From positions 16,917,982 through 16,981,981 of the forward strand of contig CM072168.1 of NCBI GenBank assembly GCA_036850595.1: 64,000 nucleotides of DNA, written 5' to 3'. Positions 22,420 to 33,850 of this stretch are shown here, one piece after another (position 1 is the stretch's first letter; the number at the start of each line of letters is the position of its first letter). The notes below the pieces were generated by a model. That model searched no databases and was not told where the DNA came from. It was given only the letters and a program-made list of their open reading frames with translations. Position numbers and translations under genes: made by a program. Source of the stretch: Rhyacichthys aspro. Taxonomy: Eukaryota; Chordata; Actinopteri; Gobiiformes; Rhyacichthyidae.

Positions 22420-22790
22420 ACACTAATTGCAGCGTGATGAATTTGTCTTGGAACAACAAGCAGCATCTGAACGCTGCCTTGTCTCGTTGACTGATTATAC
22501 TGAGCCACCTCCCGCCTCATCCATCATACATTCCTATTGGCTCTCCGGGGAGTGGCTGCCGCGTGTACACTACTTTATATTTGTTTGTTTGTGGCTAAGG
22601 GTCTCTTTGAACACACTCTTTGCTTTACAGTCACATGGTGCGCGTGTCTGGAGAGGAGTGGTCAAGCAATTAACCAGCTGTGCTAACGATCATCTCGCTG
22701 CAGAATCACACAATGTTTTACAGCGCCGCGCAGCACTTTACTGCCTTTGTTGTCACGGTGATGTAGTATTTGCCGCCGTAAAGTGCTGAT
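22420..22790 (+). other. CpG-containing patch with 120-codon frame of unknown meaning
   Basis: This stretch is richer in CpG than its surroundings (GGTGCGCGTGTCTGG, CAGCGCCGCGCAGC, TTGCCGCCGTAAAG) and includes CTATTGGCTC, an inverted CCAAT box. The frame opening at 22427 (MQRDEFVLEQQAASERC...) has no recognised domain. It could be a promoter or a non-coding exon of an unrecognised transcript, or simply unmethylated ancestral DNA. Confidence 0.2.
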
Positions 22791-23390
22791 ACTGGTTGAT
22801 TGTTTTGGCCTCTCACGCCTGTTCTTTCACACACACAAGAACGTGCACAAGTCGTTCCCGCTGTCTTCTACATACACACATCCAGCACACATTACCATTC
22901 TTTTATGGCTTTTGTATTTTTTATGGCTAGTGCCTACTGTTCTGCCCTGGGACCAATCTCAGACCTCACATTTCCCTTATCGTAATATACAGTAAGTATG
23001 GGCTCGAGTAAGACCCCAGAAGCAGCAACTACTTCACTGTAAATCTTCACTGTGCGTATTATCCTCTGACAATAATGTTTTACAATGATAAAAATTAACT
23101 ATGGCTATATCTGTTGATGGTGTGTGGAATATAGTAGCAGCTCATGGTCGGGTTGAGACTGCACCATTTTTAAAATATTCCCCGTTTAAGTGCCATTGAT
23201 TGCTTCACCTTTTTTGAACTACAATGTAAATGTCCACATTAGAAGCCAGTGTTGAGTTTACATGTAATATAAACATATTTAATCAACTGAGCCCCACCTC
23301 AGACTAAAACTATAAGAAGGAAAGTTGCACAACTATCTAAAATGAACCTGATGATAGCACCACATTGTCTAATTCTTGCTATTAATATTA

Positions 23391-24190
23391 TTTGAGAGAT
23401 TTCAGAGATTAAGTTACCTCGGTAACAGCAACAAAAGTACAAAAAAGTTCAGAAGATTTCAGCAAAGAGACATTAAACTTTTGAACATTGAGCACTATTT
23501 ACTATAAATGTGTATTAAAATTGTTCAGAAGGACACTGTTAAGGCTGATTGAGGCCTGCAATAACAGCTTGGTGCCTCAATTGCTCATAGGCAGCTTTTT
23601 GTTCTCGTTGTGGTGCAACAAACTTCATACACTGCATTTGAAGTATTTCCAGTGAGCACCTTTTTAGTAAATTCAGAATGATTTTATAAAATTATAGGAA
23701 TGGTTAACACAACCCAAACTCCTGAGGGATCATCAAAGAGTGGAATAGGAAAAGTGAGCAAATCCAGGGAAATGGATAGAGCTGTGTATGATGAACCTTG
23801 TTTGCTAGTAACACTGATAATATTTTTTTCCGTTGCATTTTCTAATCAAAATGTTATTTGAGGGATTTGGGAGATGACCGTAACTGGGTAACCATGGGAA
23901 CAGCAACATCTGGTTAGTAATAAAACTACAAGAAAGTTGAAAGATCTCACCAAAGAGGAATAAACCATTTGAAAAAGGAATAAGCACTAATAATACTAAC
24001 AGTTTTTACTCCTAATACACACTTATTGCTTTATACAAAACATACTACACAATATTGTTCACTTTTAGTGCCATCATAGTGGCATGGTGGTGTATTTCTA
24101 TACTTTAATTTACATTGAATACTAACCATAATGTTGTTGTTCAGTACAGTGACTCCTGCTTGAGCCCAGCAATAACTACCTACAGTTTTT
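23391..24190. repeat. diverged direct duplication of non-coding DNA
   Basis: TTATTTGAGAGATTTCAGAG... near 23391 and TTATTTGAGGGATTTGGGAG... near 23852 share a series of words in the same order: GGTAACAGCAAC / GGGAACAGCAAC, AAGTTCAGAAGATTTCAGCA / AAGTTGAAAGATCTCACCA, AAAGAG, and further on CCTGCAATAAC / CCCAGCAATAAC. Identity is low, so the duplication is old. Confidence 0.5.
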
Positions 24191-24804
24191 TTTTTCATTG
24201 TCAAACTGCCCACACCTCATTTACACATAATCTAAAGTGTGCAACAGTGCATTTTTGAAATTCATTATGATCTTCTTGTATAAAATCATTTCATGATCAT
24301 GTTGAAAACAGCATGTGGCTATTGCACAATCCTGCTTTGAGTTAGCCTGCCTTTGAAAACCTGTGTAATGCAGGGAACACAAAACTCACAAAGATAATGA
24401 TTGTACTGTAATAACTCAAGAAAACACACATATACACACACCGCTGTGGCCCGTTTGCAACAGATGCCACCCCTAACAAACCATTACGGCTGCATAAGCA
24501 CCGCCATAAACAAACCCTCGTGGTAACATCAAGAAAAGTTTGCTGACAACTCGCTCATTAATGTTGTTTACAAAGCCGGCTAACTCTGCCTCTTCAGATG
24601 TGATCCAAAACATATATATGTCACATTACTCTCTACCATCCCTCCATTTTGGGACCTGTGGAAGAGAGATTGTGTGGTTCATTTGTGTGCTTTGAAAGTG
24701 TATCCAAAGAGTAATGGCATCTCTGTGGATGCATTGATTGTATGTGCACGCTGTCAAGTATATTTTGAGTGTGGGTATGTGTGCCTGAGCCTGTGCACGG
24801 GGCT

Positions 24805-24985
24805 CTTAATTAATCTCTGTCATTAATAATTTAATCACGGCTTTTTGTTTAATAAACAGTTTGGCAGTGATGTATGGCGGCTGGGTCAGGTAATTTGATT
24901 GGCGGTGGAAATGAGCTGGGTTTGCATATCTCCCTCTCTGCCTCTCTCCCTCAGAGATATTATTGCTGGCATTCAGGAACCGGCG
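24805..24985. promoter_or_regulatory. candidate conserved non-coding element
   Basis: Contains TCTTAATTAATCTCTG, GTCATTAATAATTTAATCAC, GGCAGTGATGTATGGCGGCT and GGTAATTTGATTGGCGG, dense in TAAT-type homeobox cores in a non-repetitive context just left of the CA repeat. Inference from composition only. Confidence 0.25.
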
Positions 24986-24988
24986 AGT

Positions 24989-24989
<1 letters not shown>

Positions 24990-25023
<34 letters not shown>
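24990..25023. repeat. CA/TG microsatellite
   Basis: About seventeen uninterrupted CA units. Confidence 0.98.
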
Positions 25024-25026
<3 letters not shown>

Positions 25027-25324
25027 CAGGGGGAGGGCAATTACACTAAGATGCCATAATGATCAGTGATGGATGTAGAGAGAAGGAGGTTCTTTCCGAG
25101 CACATTTCAGCTAATGGAATAACACGAGGGAGACCGAAAAAGCAAAGAAAATGTCCAGAATTACTTTATATTACAAAGTACATTTCCATCAGTGTCTCCT
25201 CAAATATTATTCAGACGCCCCAAATAGGGTTATAGCATGTTTTTGTATCCAACTCAGATACATATGAAGACTGTGAATCTGTGAGTCTGTCCAGCACAAA
25301 TGTATTCACTGTTTCCACTTGTCA

Positions 25325-25338
25325 ACACTAGATGGCAG
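25325..25338 (+). promoter_or_regulatory. CTCF-like motif
   Basis: ACACTAGATGGCAG agrees with the CTCF core at 13 of 14 positions. Confidence 0.3.
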
Positions 25339-25612
25339 TCTTGAATGCTCCTATCTTTACTTATGACTCTTTACATCATTCATTCAGTATAACGCACTCT
25401 CTTTATTATATCGGACAGTGCTTAACTATTGCATTAGTCAGTACACTTTAGTGGTCGCTATCATTAATAGGCTCAGAGTTGTCCAGTTTACTTTCTAATT
25501 TTCCTTTGGAGCTTCAGTCAAATTAGTACAACATAGTAAAAGAAAGAGTTTACAGTGCAACAGGTCAAAATATAACCTTAGTGTATTTCAGGTTATGTGA
25601 GAAAAAAGATTA

Positions 25613-25628
25613 AAAAAAAAAAAAAAAA
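25613..25628. repeat. A-rich run
   Basis: An uninterrupted A run followed by GAAAAAG. Confidence 0.9.
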
Positions 25629-26629
25629 GAAAAAGTTTTATTGCATGTGGAAAATTTCTTACAGTAATATTTGGGATATGAGAAGAAAGAAATATTATGC
25701 AATAAAATAAAAGCAGAAAATATTAGTAATGATCACAAAATATAGAGAATATACATTATGAAATAAGTGAATGGGAGGTAAGGAGATTGCTTTTTTTTTG
25801 CAAACCAACTGTAGCTAATGAGCTAACTCAGCTTTACTGATCAGTTTACTCAGTTTATTGATGTAAATTCATTCAGTCATCTTCTTCTTACTGTTAATGG
25901 TTGCCGGCAACTGGACAGAGCAGAAATATTGACAAAAAGCATCAATCAAGATTGCATATTTAGGAAAAAAAAATCCCAAAACATCACAAACATTCCTACA
26001 TTATAATACTATGGTCATACATTTAGAGTCCCATGTGCCACACTCCCAAAACAGCCTCATAAAACCTGCCTCTGCGTGTACAGTGGTCTACATACACAGT
26101 CCATTCATACATATGCACACCTGTACCTGCCGAGGATGGTAGCAGTGCATGAATCTAATATCCTCCATTACCAGAGTTATATTTCACAGCTGAGAACAGT
26201 AACTGCACCTCCAACCATGTAAAAGTCAGAGCTGTGAAATCACAATATTTTATTCAGTTTGTCTTTATGGTAAATAGTTTGTAGACCGTTCTTAGTTTTT
26301 AGTATCCCTAGTCCAGTGATAATTCTTCTTATTGACGTGAATTCCTCTGATGCATGTTTTATTAAAAGTGGCATCATTAAACTGCAGATAATGACAGGAA
26401 CACGTTAGGCTTCAGTGCTTTCACAAAATCAATTGGAGCTTTGCCAAAATAAACTAATCAGTTACAAAGCTAACCCTCAAAATTCAATATAAAACAGTCT
26501 GAGGCTTGTCCCAGTAAACTGTGGACACAGTGGAAGGACAATACTTACCTGGTTGCACTAACCTAACTAAACCTGATGTCATGATACGAGCTCTAGAGCC
26601 AGTGTCCCAACGCATCAAAGACTCTATAC

Positions 26630-27131
26630 CGCACATGTCCAACTCAAGGCCCAGGGGCCAAAAGTGACTCCCTGCAGTGTTTTATGTGGCCCTTCAATAC
26701 ATTTAGAAGGTGATATTTTTGGCACTTGGTTTTATTGATTGAATTTGAACATGTTTTAGATGGATTTCATTTTTGCTATCGAGATGAATAAAATCTCTTC
26801 AAATCCAACTATAATCTGTTCAAATCTGACTAAAACCTGTCCAAATCCATCTAAAATCTATTGAAATCTGACTAAAATAAGTTAAAATCCAACTAAAAAC
26901 TGTTCAAACCTATCTAAAACCTGTTGAAATATGACTAAAACCTGTTCAAATACAACAAAAACCAGTTTCCATAAAAGAGGTAAATTATTGTTTGTGTGAT
27001 ACATTTTGTAAGACTGAAATAAAGATGAAATCTCACATTCAAAATTGAATAAAAGCTTCACAAATGTCAACATCTTCGGCCCCTGATAGGATTCTTATTA
27101 ACCCTTCACCACTTTGAGTTTGACACCACTG
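26630..27131. mobile_element. hAT-like non-autonomous transposon, copy B (inverted relative to copy A)
   Basis: Flanked by CTCTATAC (26622-26629) and CTCTACAC (27132-27139), an 8-bp target duplication with one change. The left end CGCACATGTCCAACTCAAGG corresponds to the right end of copy A. The right end, reverse-complemented, CAGTGGTGTCAAACTCAAAG, corresponds to its left end. The interior has the same flanking segments as copy A (GGCCCTTCAATACATTTAGA; a stretch like AAATCTCACATTCAAAATTG) and a shorter, more decayed array of the 21-bp unit at about 26740-26965. Confidence 0.85.
26740..26965. repeat. decayed 21-bp minisatellite in copy B
   Basis: About ten units of the type CTAAAACCTGTTCAAATCCAA, the reverse complement of the copy A unit, with many substitutions. 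The first one or two units run the other way (GAACATGTTTTAGATGG), as at the end of copy A. Confidence 0.85.
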
Positions 27132-27562
27132 CTCTACACTATATCTATATGTGTCTATACAAAATAACAGGATTAACACATCCACTGATTCTAACAAACA
27201 GGGAAGAAGTTTGTCGTGTCCCCAGAACATCCAAGCTCCTCACACAAACTCTAAACTTTCAAATGAAATTCAATTGTACTTCTTACGTTTTGCTTTTGGT
27301 CTGTACCCACAGAACCCTTACATCTACGCGTAAGGGTTCATTCTCTCGTCAGTGTAAGAGCTGGAGAGTGCCCACATCACTGAAGGCTGCCCTCATTCAC
27401 CTGTCAGGCTCCCACTCCATTCTTCTTTCACTCAAACACTTCTGTAAAAAACAAAACAACATAATTCGCCTTTTTGGAACTATGGATCAGAGACCAGCCA
27501 ACTTTAAATTGATCCAATGTCTTCATTTGGGAAACAATGTCATTAGCAAAATGCAAATATGT

Positions 27563-27860
27563 AAGTAAATACTATCTTGCACATTACAACCTCAAAAACC
27601 AAGACCTGACTGTCAATTTACAACAAACGTGGCTCCTATTGCACATTGGAAAACTGACATATCATTGATTAATAAAGTTTTCAATGTGAGATTCTACTTA
27701 TTGTGTGAGTAGAAATGTTTGACGTTGTTTCTTGGGAAACAGGAAGAGGTGAAGTTTAAATGAAGTACAGATGCAAAAGTGCAATAATTAAAAAAACAAA
27801 ATCACTGTCACATTTAACTCTAATAATCATTTGCTGAACACAGAATGATGATGTCCATTT
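27563..27860 (+). repeat. local direct duplication, copy 1
   Basis: Shares long stretches with 28826-29105 in the same orientation, for example AACGTGGCTCCTATTGCACA, GTAGAAATGTTTGACGTTGT and GAAGAGGTGAAGTTTAAATG, with a few short indels. Identity is high by eye. No terminal inverted repeats or target duplications are visible. Confidence 0.9.
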
Positions 27861-28825
27861 ATCTTCCTTTTATACATTTATGAGAATTAATCTGTAGTGT
27901 TTTTACTTTAAAGTGTCCAATTAGTTTTGCAGACCGTCATCAGAGTCCAGACGTGACGTGAACTGATGGCATTTCAAGTCATTTCAAGTGGTATTTTGTT
28001 AACTTCCTTGTCCTGTGTTGTGGGTAAAATAAAGATAACTTAAAATGGAATTTAGCATATTGACTTCTTAAAATGTTATTCACTCTTTAGAAAAAAAACA
28101 AATATGGAAAAGGATATACATACATTTACTACAAACAATGCTGTGTTCATTTAGAAGAAACATATCACACTAGAACCTGTATGTACCCCTCCATCTGTAC
28201 CGTTTTCTTTCTCTGGGGTCTTTCTGTGGGAGAAACCTGCCCAGGTGTATTCAGGTGTGTCTAACCTCTCTTCCCACTTGGACTCACCCACTTATATGTG
28301 CATTGAACCATTTAGAGTCTCTCCAGTACAACCACCATTTCACTTTCATGGATATATTTATACTTATTGAATTGAAATATCCGGATGAAGGTGACGAGAT
28401 GATGGAGAATGAAGCGTGGTATTGGTTCTGGAGATTATAGTTGGGTTGGATGAGACTCAGTGTGAGGGTCCAATCTTTAATAGTCCACCCAGCTGAGAAG
28501 GGACCCTCCATTCCTAGGGCCTAGTAATGAAAGAAAGGAAGCTGAAAGAAAATAGTGAAGGAGAGAACAGAGACAAACAGAGCTGGATGAAACTACAGGG
28601 TTTCTGGTCAAATTAGAAGTGTGGTCGAGGTGTGGTTAAGGTGTAGATAGGTCCTGTGCCACGTTAACTTCAAGTTCATTGCTCTGTTTGTGACATTTAC
28701 TATTCTCCAAAAGCTAAGGTGTGGCCTCAAGGAGAACCTACTTTAAAAAGAAGACTTGCAAGTCCTTTACAGAGACAGCATATCAAGACAAATGAATGCT
28801 TTTGACGTTTCTGCCGCCATGTTGC

Positions 28826-29105
28826 CAAGTAAATACTAAGTAAAAATCATGACTGACTGACAATTTCCAACAAACGTGGCTCCTATTGCACATTGGAAAA
28901 CTGACTGATTAATAAAGTTTTCAATGTGAGATTGTACTTGTGTGAGTAGAAATGTTTGACGTTGTTTCTTGGGTAACAGGAAGAGGTGAAGTTTAAATGA
29001 AGTACAGATAAAGTGCAATAATTAAAAAAACAAAATCACTGTCAGATTTAACTCTAATAATCATTTGCTGAAAACAGAACAATGTCAGATCCATTGCTTT
29101 TATCT
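28826..29105 (+). repeat. local direct duplication, copy 2
   Basis: Second copy of the 27563-27860 block, about 1.25 kb downstream. It lacks a few short segments present in copy 1 (for example ATCATT after AACTGA). The ends are CCAAGTAAATACTAAG on the left and AACAGAACAATGTCAG on the right. Confidence 0.9.
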
Positions 29106-29891
29106 TGCTACTTTTCACAGATGAGCGAATGAAGTGACACTTTTTCCCTTCAGTGGATTGACCGCTTTGTTGAACATGTGATTAATTAGTTCTCACTATT
29201 TGAGTTCTTGAATGTGCCAACGAAGCCGAACACGTAACTGTACTGCCTCGTATGTCTAACTTTAGGGGATTAGACACACAGAGTGAACAAAAGACTGTAT
29301 GTGGTGTGCCAACAGGCTCATTAGCTGTCGGGAACACAGCAGTAGGTACAGAGTGGGTCCACTGTCCCCGTGAGAGACAGACTGAACAGATGTTTGCTGT
29401 GAACATTAAAACAGGACGGAGGACACCTACACACATCTCAAAGTGACACATAAACAACACCAACATGAACACACTGGGATTTGAATTCTCTGAGCAGGAA
29501 CACAGAAACATATGTAGAGACAAGAGGAGAAGAAATCAGCAGAGCGAGGCAGGTTTTCTGTCACAACCAGGAAGTGTGTATAAATGGCTGGGTGTATAGA
29601 AAACATTGCTTGGTGCTGGAAATACAAGGGTCTAAAAGTTTAGTGTTTGAATGCAGATTTCCTCAATCCTTTGAACAAAGACGAGCCTTTTACTTTGCAT
29701 CTTCCTGTCACCAAAGATAATGGAGTTTATTGTTTCTTATAGTGAAAAATGTTCTGATGATACATACTATAATGGTCTGGACAGCAAGACCTATTCACTC
29801 AGATTCCACACAATAGAAATCCTGTGAGTGCTGTTATATACATTCATCTAAAATAAGGGGAAGGCTTTATCCAATGCTTTATTTCTTGGAT

Positions 29892-30639
29892 TACCATATT
29901 TTCCGGACTATAGAGCGCACCTATAATATAAGCCGCACCCACTAAAATTTAAAAGAAATATATATTTTGTCACATATTAGCTGCACCGGACTATAAGCCG
30001 CTGATATCCAGGCTGAGAAATAAGATATTTACATAGAAAGATTTTGTACCATAAGTGTTTATTCATATACCTGAACTGATTGTTTCCGAACAGTGCCTGT
30101 AACACAGCAGTAAAAGTGCTGATCAAACAAAACAGAAAAGTCATTGATGGTTTTATTCATCTTCCTCCTGTGCACTAAAACCAAGTTGCTTTATTTTTCT
30201 TCCTCCTGCGTTCTGAAACCACTGAACACCAAACCACTGTCACTTTTTCTTCCTGCGCACTGTTAAAGCACAACTATTAAAGTCGCTTCATTCTCCCGTG
30301 CACTGAAACCACAAGTCACTATTCATCTTCCTCCTGAGCATTGAAACTACTGAACACCAAACCACTGTCACTTCATTTGTTTTCCATTATGAGGGGGTGA
30401 GGGTGTAAAAATATTACCGTATTTTGCTGTTGTGCGTCTTGGGTTGCATGTGCTAAGAATAAAAACTGACGCTTTCTTGTTTGTACTGAATACCGCTGCC
30501 TGTCTCGTTTTTGCACTTCCTGCTAGAGCGCCCCCCTGAGGGCTGAAGAAAAATTCATAGAAAAGCCGCATCTCTGTACAAGCCGCATGGTTCAAAGCGT
30601 GGGAAAAAAGTAGCGGCTTATAGTCCGGAAAATACGGTA
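29892..30639. mobile_element. inverted-repeat DNA transposon (MITE) with TA termini
   Basis: The left end TACCATATTTTCCGGACTAT and, reverse-complemented, the right end TACCGTATTTTCCGGACTAT form a near-perfect terminal inverted repeat, followed on both sides by AGCCGC-type words. The outermost TA on both sides is consistent with a TA target duplication (Tc1/mariner-like). The interior carries an irregular repeat with two copies of GAACACCAAACCACTGTCAC (about 30224 and 30352) and several CTTCCTCCTG words, and no transposase. Confidence 0.85.
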
Positions 30640-30645
30640 GTTGTG

Positions 30646-30830
30646 TGCAGTGGCAAAGTGGTTAGCACTGTCACCTCAATGTAAGAAGGTCCTGTTTGAC
30701 TTATTGGTGTATTGACTTACTGAAAGTCCTGTTTGTCTGGACTGGGCCTTTCTGTGTTGACGGGTTTTCTCTGGGTACTCTGGTTTCATAAACATAAAAA
30801 AAAAAAAAACATGCAGCAAAGTCACCAGTT
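30646..30830 (+). repeat. SINE-like repeat directly after the MITE
   Basis: Begins CAGTGGCAAAGTGGTTAGCA, a tRNA-like A-box region, continues CTGTCACCTCAATGTAAGAA and GGTCCTGTTTGAC, where the B box should be, then CCTTTCTGTGTTGACGGGTT and TCTCTGGGTACTCTGGTTTC, and ends near an A run and ACATGCAGCA. This order is typical of a very common fish repeat; the copy is diverged, and a short insertion follows the B-box region. Confidence 0.65.
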
Positions 30831-32119
30831 GGATGAGTTAAGTGCAGAGAATGAATTTACCAATAGAGATAATAGAGTAGAGAGTAACTTTAAACAGTAG
30901 GATGGTTGGCGAGGCTAACGGTGGCTTGTATTAAATGGACAGTTGAAGTAAGAAAAAAACTTTCCCAAACTATCACATTCATTTTAAATGACTTTAAACA
31001 GGCTACATCTTCTTCAAATCAAGATGATCTCTGGTTATAAACATTCGGATCAAGACAACAGGTTGAACTTATGCAGCAATATGTTGGGATGGAAGCATAA
31101 GAGATGACAAAAAGTACACAACAATAGAAAAAAAAAGAGTGAATAAAATGGCTGTTGGGTGGAGCAAGGCATTTTTTATATCACTTACAAGTACTTAAAC
31201 AACAATAAGCAACAGGTGAAAGTTTAAGAGCAGTGTTTCTCGGCGTAAATAAAGTTAGTTCAATTGCAATTACTGTAATATTGTTCACATTATATGAGAC
31301 TTAAAAACAAAACGCAGACTACAAAGTAAACGTGGATCTATTTGTGTAGCACCAGACAGTCATTCAATAGAAACACTGTCTATATACTGAAAGAAATAAT
31401 TACTGTAATTAATCAGTGTGAAATAAGTGGTTGTCAGTGGTCAAAAGGTGTTGTAATCACAATTAATAGTTAGCAAAGAAATGGTGCTGCTTTTGCACAG
31501 AGGCATACAGCAGTGTCACAATCTTTTCTGAAGTAGTTCCTAAGGCTGTTTCTAAGTAACAGGCTCTAAATGTTGCATCCTTTAAGTGCAGCCAAGTCAG
31601 AAGTTTAAGGAAAATGCAGTGGTGCACTAATCAATCACAAGCTATGAACATAAATCCATTAATGTAATTTCTTTTGATTAACAAAGCATTAAGAGTCACA
31701 AAATATACAGATAGCTTATTTTGCACAGTGGAATGAGTGAGGTTTATTGTAGTCTTTCAGTTTTGTCTAAAAAAAAAAAGGGATTTAAGCTTTGATGCTC
31801 TACAATTGTCAGACCTTTCTCATTACATTTACATCACCTTGTCCACAGTCACCTCTATTTCTTGTTACTGTGAGAGAAAGTATTTTCAAACTGGGCTCTC
31901 ATAAGCATTTTTCTATTTTCATCCATGTAAACCAAAGGCGCTTTTGAATTTGCCCTCGATTAAAGCAGAGCACTTTGGTATAATCAAGGTTTCAGAGCTG
32001 AGTACAAACCTCATGCTGGATGTCACATTATTAGACCTCAAAAATATAAAGCACATTACGAAGGAAGGACAAAAAAATTAAAACTTTGCTCGCAATTTTA
32101 GATTATTAAAAGTCTTGCA

Positions 32120-32286
32120 TGCTGGGTCATGGCAAGAGCTGGTCCTTTGTGCTCTGATTGGCTTAATTAGCTTTTGAAGTAGGAAATTACTCCCTCAATG
32201 AGATAATGGGATTTCTGAGAGTGTGAGGAGAATGACTTAATCAAATATAATCAGAAAGAAATAATTTGGACTTTTATCTGCCGCAT
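32120..32286 (+). repeat. duplicated TAAT-rich non-coding block, copy 1
   Basis: Shares with 34960-35120, in the same order and orientation, TGCTGGGTCATGG, GTGCTCTGATTGGCTTAAT, TTTGAAGTAGGAAATTA, TCAATGAGAT, CTTAATCAAATATAATCA and TTTATCTG. It has no terminal repeats or simple-sequence character, so it does not look like a transposon. Confidence 0.85.
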
Positions 32287-32349
32287 TGTGATACAACAGA
32301 GTATTCTTTTTCGATGATACCAGCTCATGGCTCCGTGATACATCTATGG

Positions 32350-32367
32350 TACATATATATATATATA
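32350..32367. repeat. short AT dinucleotide run
   Basis: Run of AT units, ATATATATATAT flanked by ACAT and ACAACT. Confidence 0.8.
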
Positions 32368-33599
32368 CAACTCCACTTCATGAAAACCCATTCTCACATG
32401 ACGATAGATCAGAGCCAACCTGCTGAGTCCTCACTGACACCAGCTGCAGAATCTCGCAGGAACTAGGACTTCACAGCAACAGGCGACAGGCGTAAAAAAA
32501 AAAAACATGCAAGTCTCCCAAATCACATTTCCCGTCCAGTAGCTCGTCCCGACAGCAGCGAAGGAGAGAGGGGACAGATGAGAGCCACACACATACACAC
32601 TGTTACTGGATCCGTCGCCATGGGGACCCAGCTCACTCCAATCACTGTTTGTTCACACCTGTAATCACCACACCTATATGTATATTTATTATTAACATCA
32701 GCTTCTTTAGAGCTGTCCAATGGCAATGTTGTCAGGAACTATAAATCCAATCTGAACTGTCAAACCCAAGTAATAAAATCCAAAAGTTCAAAACACTTTG
32801 TTTAATCTGTGGATGAACATTGCTACCGAAAACCAAACACTCCTTCAGCTGAACCTAGCTCAGTTGTTGTCAATAATAAGTAAAGAAAAGAGGATTCCAG
32901 GGGGCAGCTCGCTGGATCACGTTGAGTCAGAGGAAAGATCATGTCCTCTTTAGGAACACAGTCAGAGCTTAACAGCAAATAGATAAAAATAGAGGAGGTA
33001 CAAGGCTCTCTAATGCAGATAAAAAAAACCAGATGAGTCTTCAATCAGGACAGGTGTGTCACGGTTTAATGTTGGGACTGTGACCTCAGCCACATAAGAA
33101 ATGAAGACGAAAGTTAAACACATATAATAAGATTAAAAACAATCAATGAAGGAATGAATGAACAGTTTCTTCAAAATGTGGAATGGAAACACACGTGGAG
33201 TATATTTACATAAAGTTATAATGACATTTAATTAATCTCAGCTTATTCTGAGTTTGGTTACTGCCCAAGTGGATTACATTTGGTTCCATTGCCTTTAATA
33301 AGATTTATTATGTTTTGGTATTAGAACTCATCAGAGCCATTTTTACCTGTTTAAAAATGTCTCACTATGAAACAGTCTCGTCTAAATGCACGGTCATAAA
33401 AGTATTTAACCTGCGGAGAACACTGCTAATTCACTTCCTCCACCTCTTGTCCCCCTTCTTTTTTCCTTTAACCAATTTACCTTACTTACCCATCTGGCCC
33501 TGCCACACACCTCACACTGACACACATTTAGACAAAGAAATGGAACAAGACACACACTCACAAAGAGCACACACAGCGCCAATCCACTTAACCAAACCC

Positions 33600-33850
33600 C
33601 TCTCTTCCTGAAAACGGCTGATTTGAGCCCCCGCAGCCCCTAATCATCCAATCAGGGGCAGAGCAATCTCCTCCCCACTGGGCCTATCAGAGCCCTCGGT
33701 TCAGGTTCTACTGTTCCCGCGGCGACAGCGAGATGGAGTCGTGTTCGGAGCGGGCTGCCACTCATTCTGGGTACGTTCGGCGGAGCTTTTCCCGGGCCAG
33801 GACTGTGCAGTTTATTTATGTCGCTCTGTGTGGGGTTCAGACCGCTGTGA
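33600..33850 (+). promoter_or_regulatory. CpG-richer promoter-like patch
   Basis: In an AT-rich desert this stretch has a CCAAT box (ATCATCCAATCAGG), several CpGs (TTCCCGCGGCGACAGCGAG, CGTGTTCGGAGCGGGC, TACGTTCGGCGGAGC) and an ATG at 33733 opening MESCSERAATHSGYVRRSFS. The 114-codon frame from that ATG runs into AT-rich sequence without protein character, but GGGTACGT at about 33770 could be a splice donor. It may be a promoter and first exon of an unrecognised transcript. Confidence 0.3.

Larger units (their letters stand above)
21536..26629. other. gene-free interval
   Basis: No exon recognised. A CpG-containing stretch at about 22420-22790 has a 120-codon frame and an inverted CCAAT box (CTATTGGCTC) but no protein motif. 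A diverged direct duplication lies at about 23391-23640 and 23850-24190. A block at 24805-24985 resembles conserved non-coding DNA and runs into a CA microsatellite. A long A run is at 25613-25628. Confidence 0.5.
27132..29891. other. gene-free interval with local duplication
   Basis: No exon recognised; the 139-codon frame at 27149 has no motif. Two copies of a block of about 260-290 bases lie at 27563-27860 and 28826-29105. A short perfect hairpin lies at 27312-27338. Confidence 0.55.
30831..33599. other. gene-free interval
   Basis: No exon recognised. Includes the first copy of a duplicated TAAT-rich block at 32120-32286, an AT dinucleotide run at 32350-32367 and A runs. Frames up to 73 codons show no motif. 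Confidence 0.55.

Noticed and set aside
27149..27568. 139-codon plus-strand frame
   Set aside because: No recognised domain, no splice context, and adjacent to a transposon; consistent with chance.
30646..30720. Possible functional tRNA gene
   Set aside because: The A-box region is tRNA-like, but the B box is degenerate and no cloverleaf can be drawn; the body matches an interspersed SINE-like repeat.
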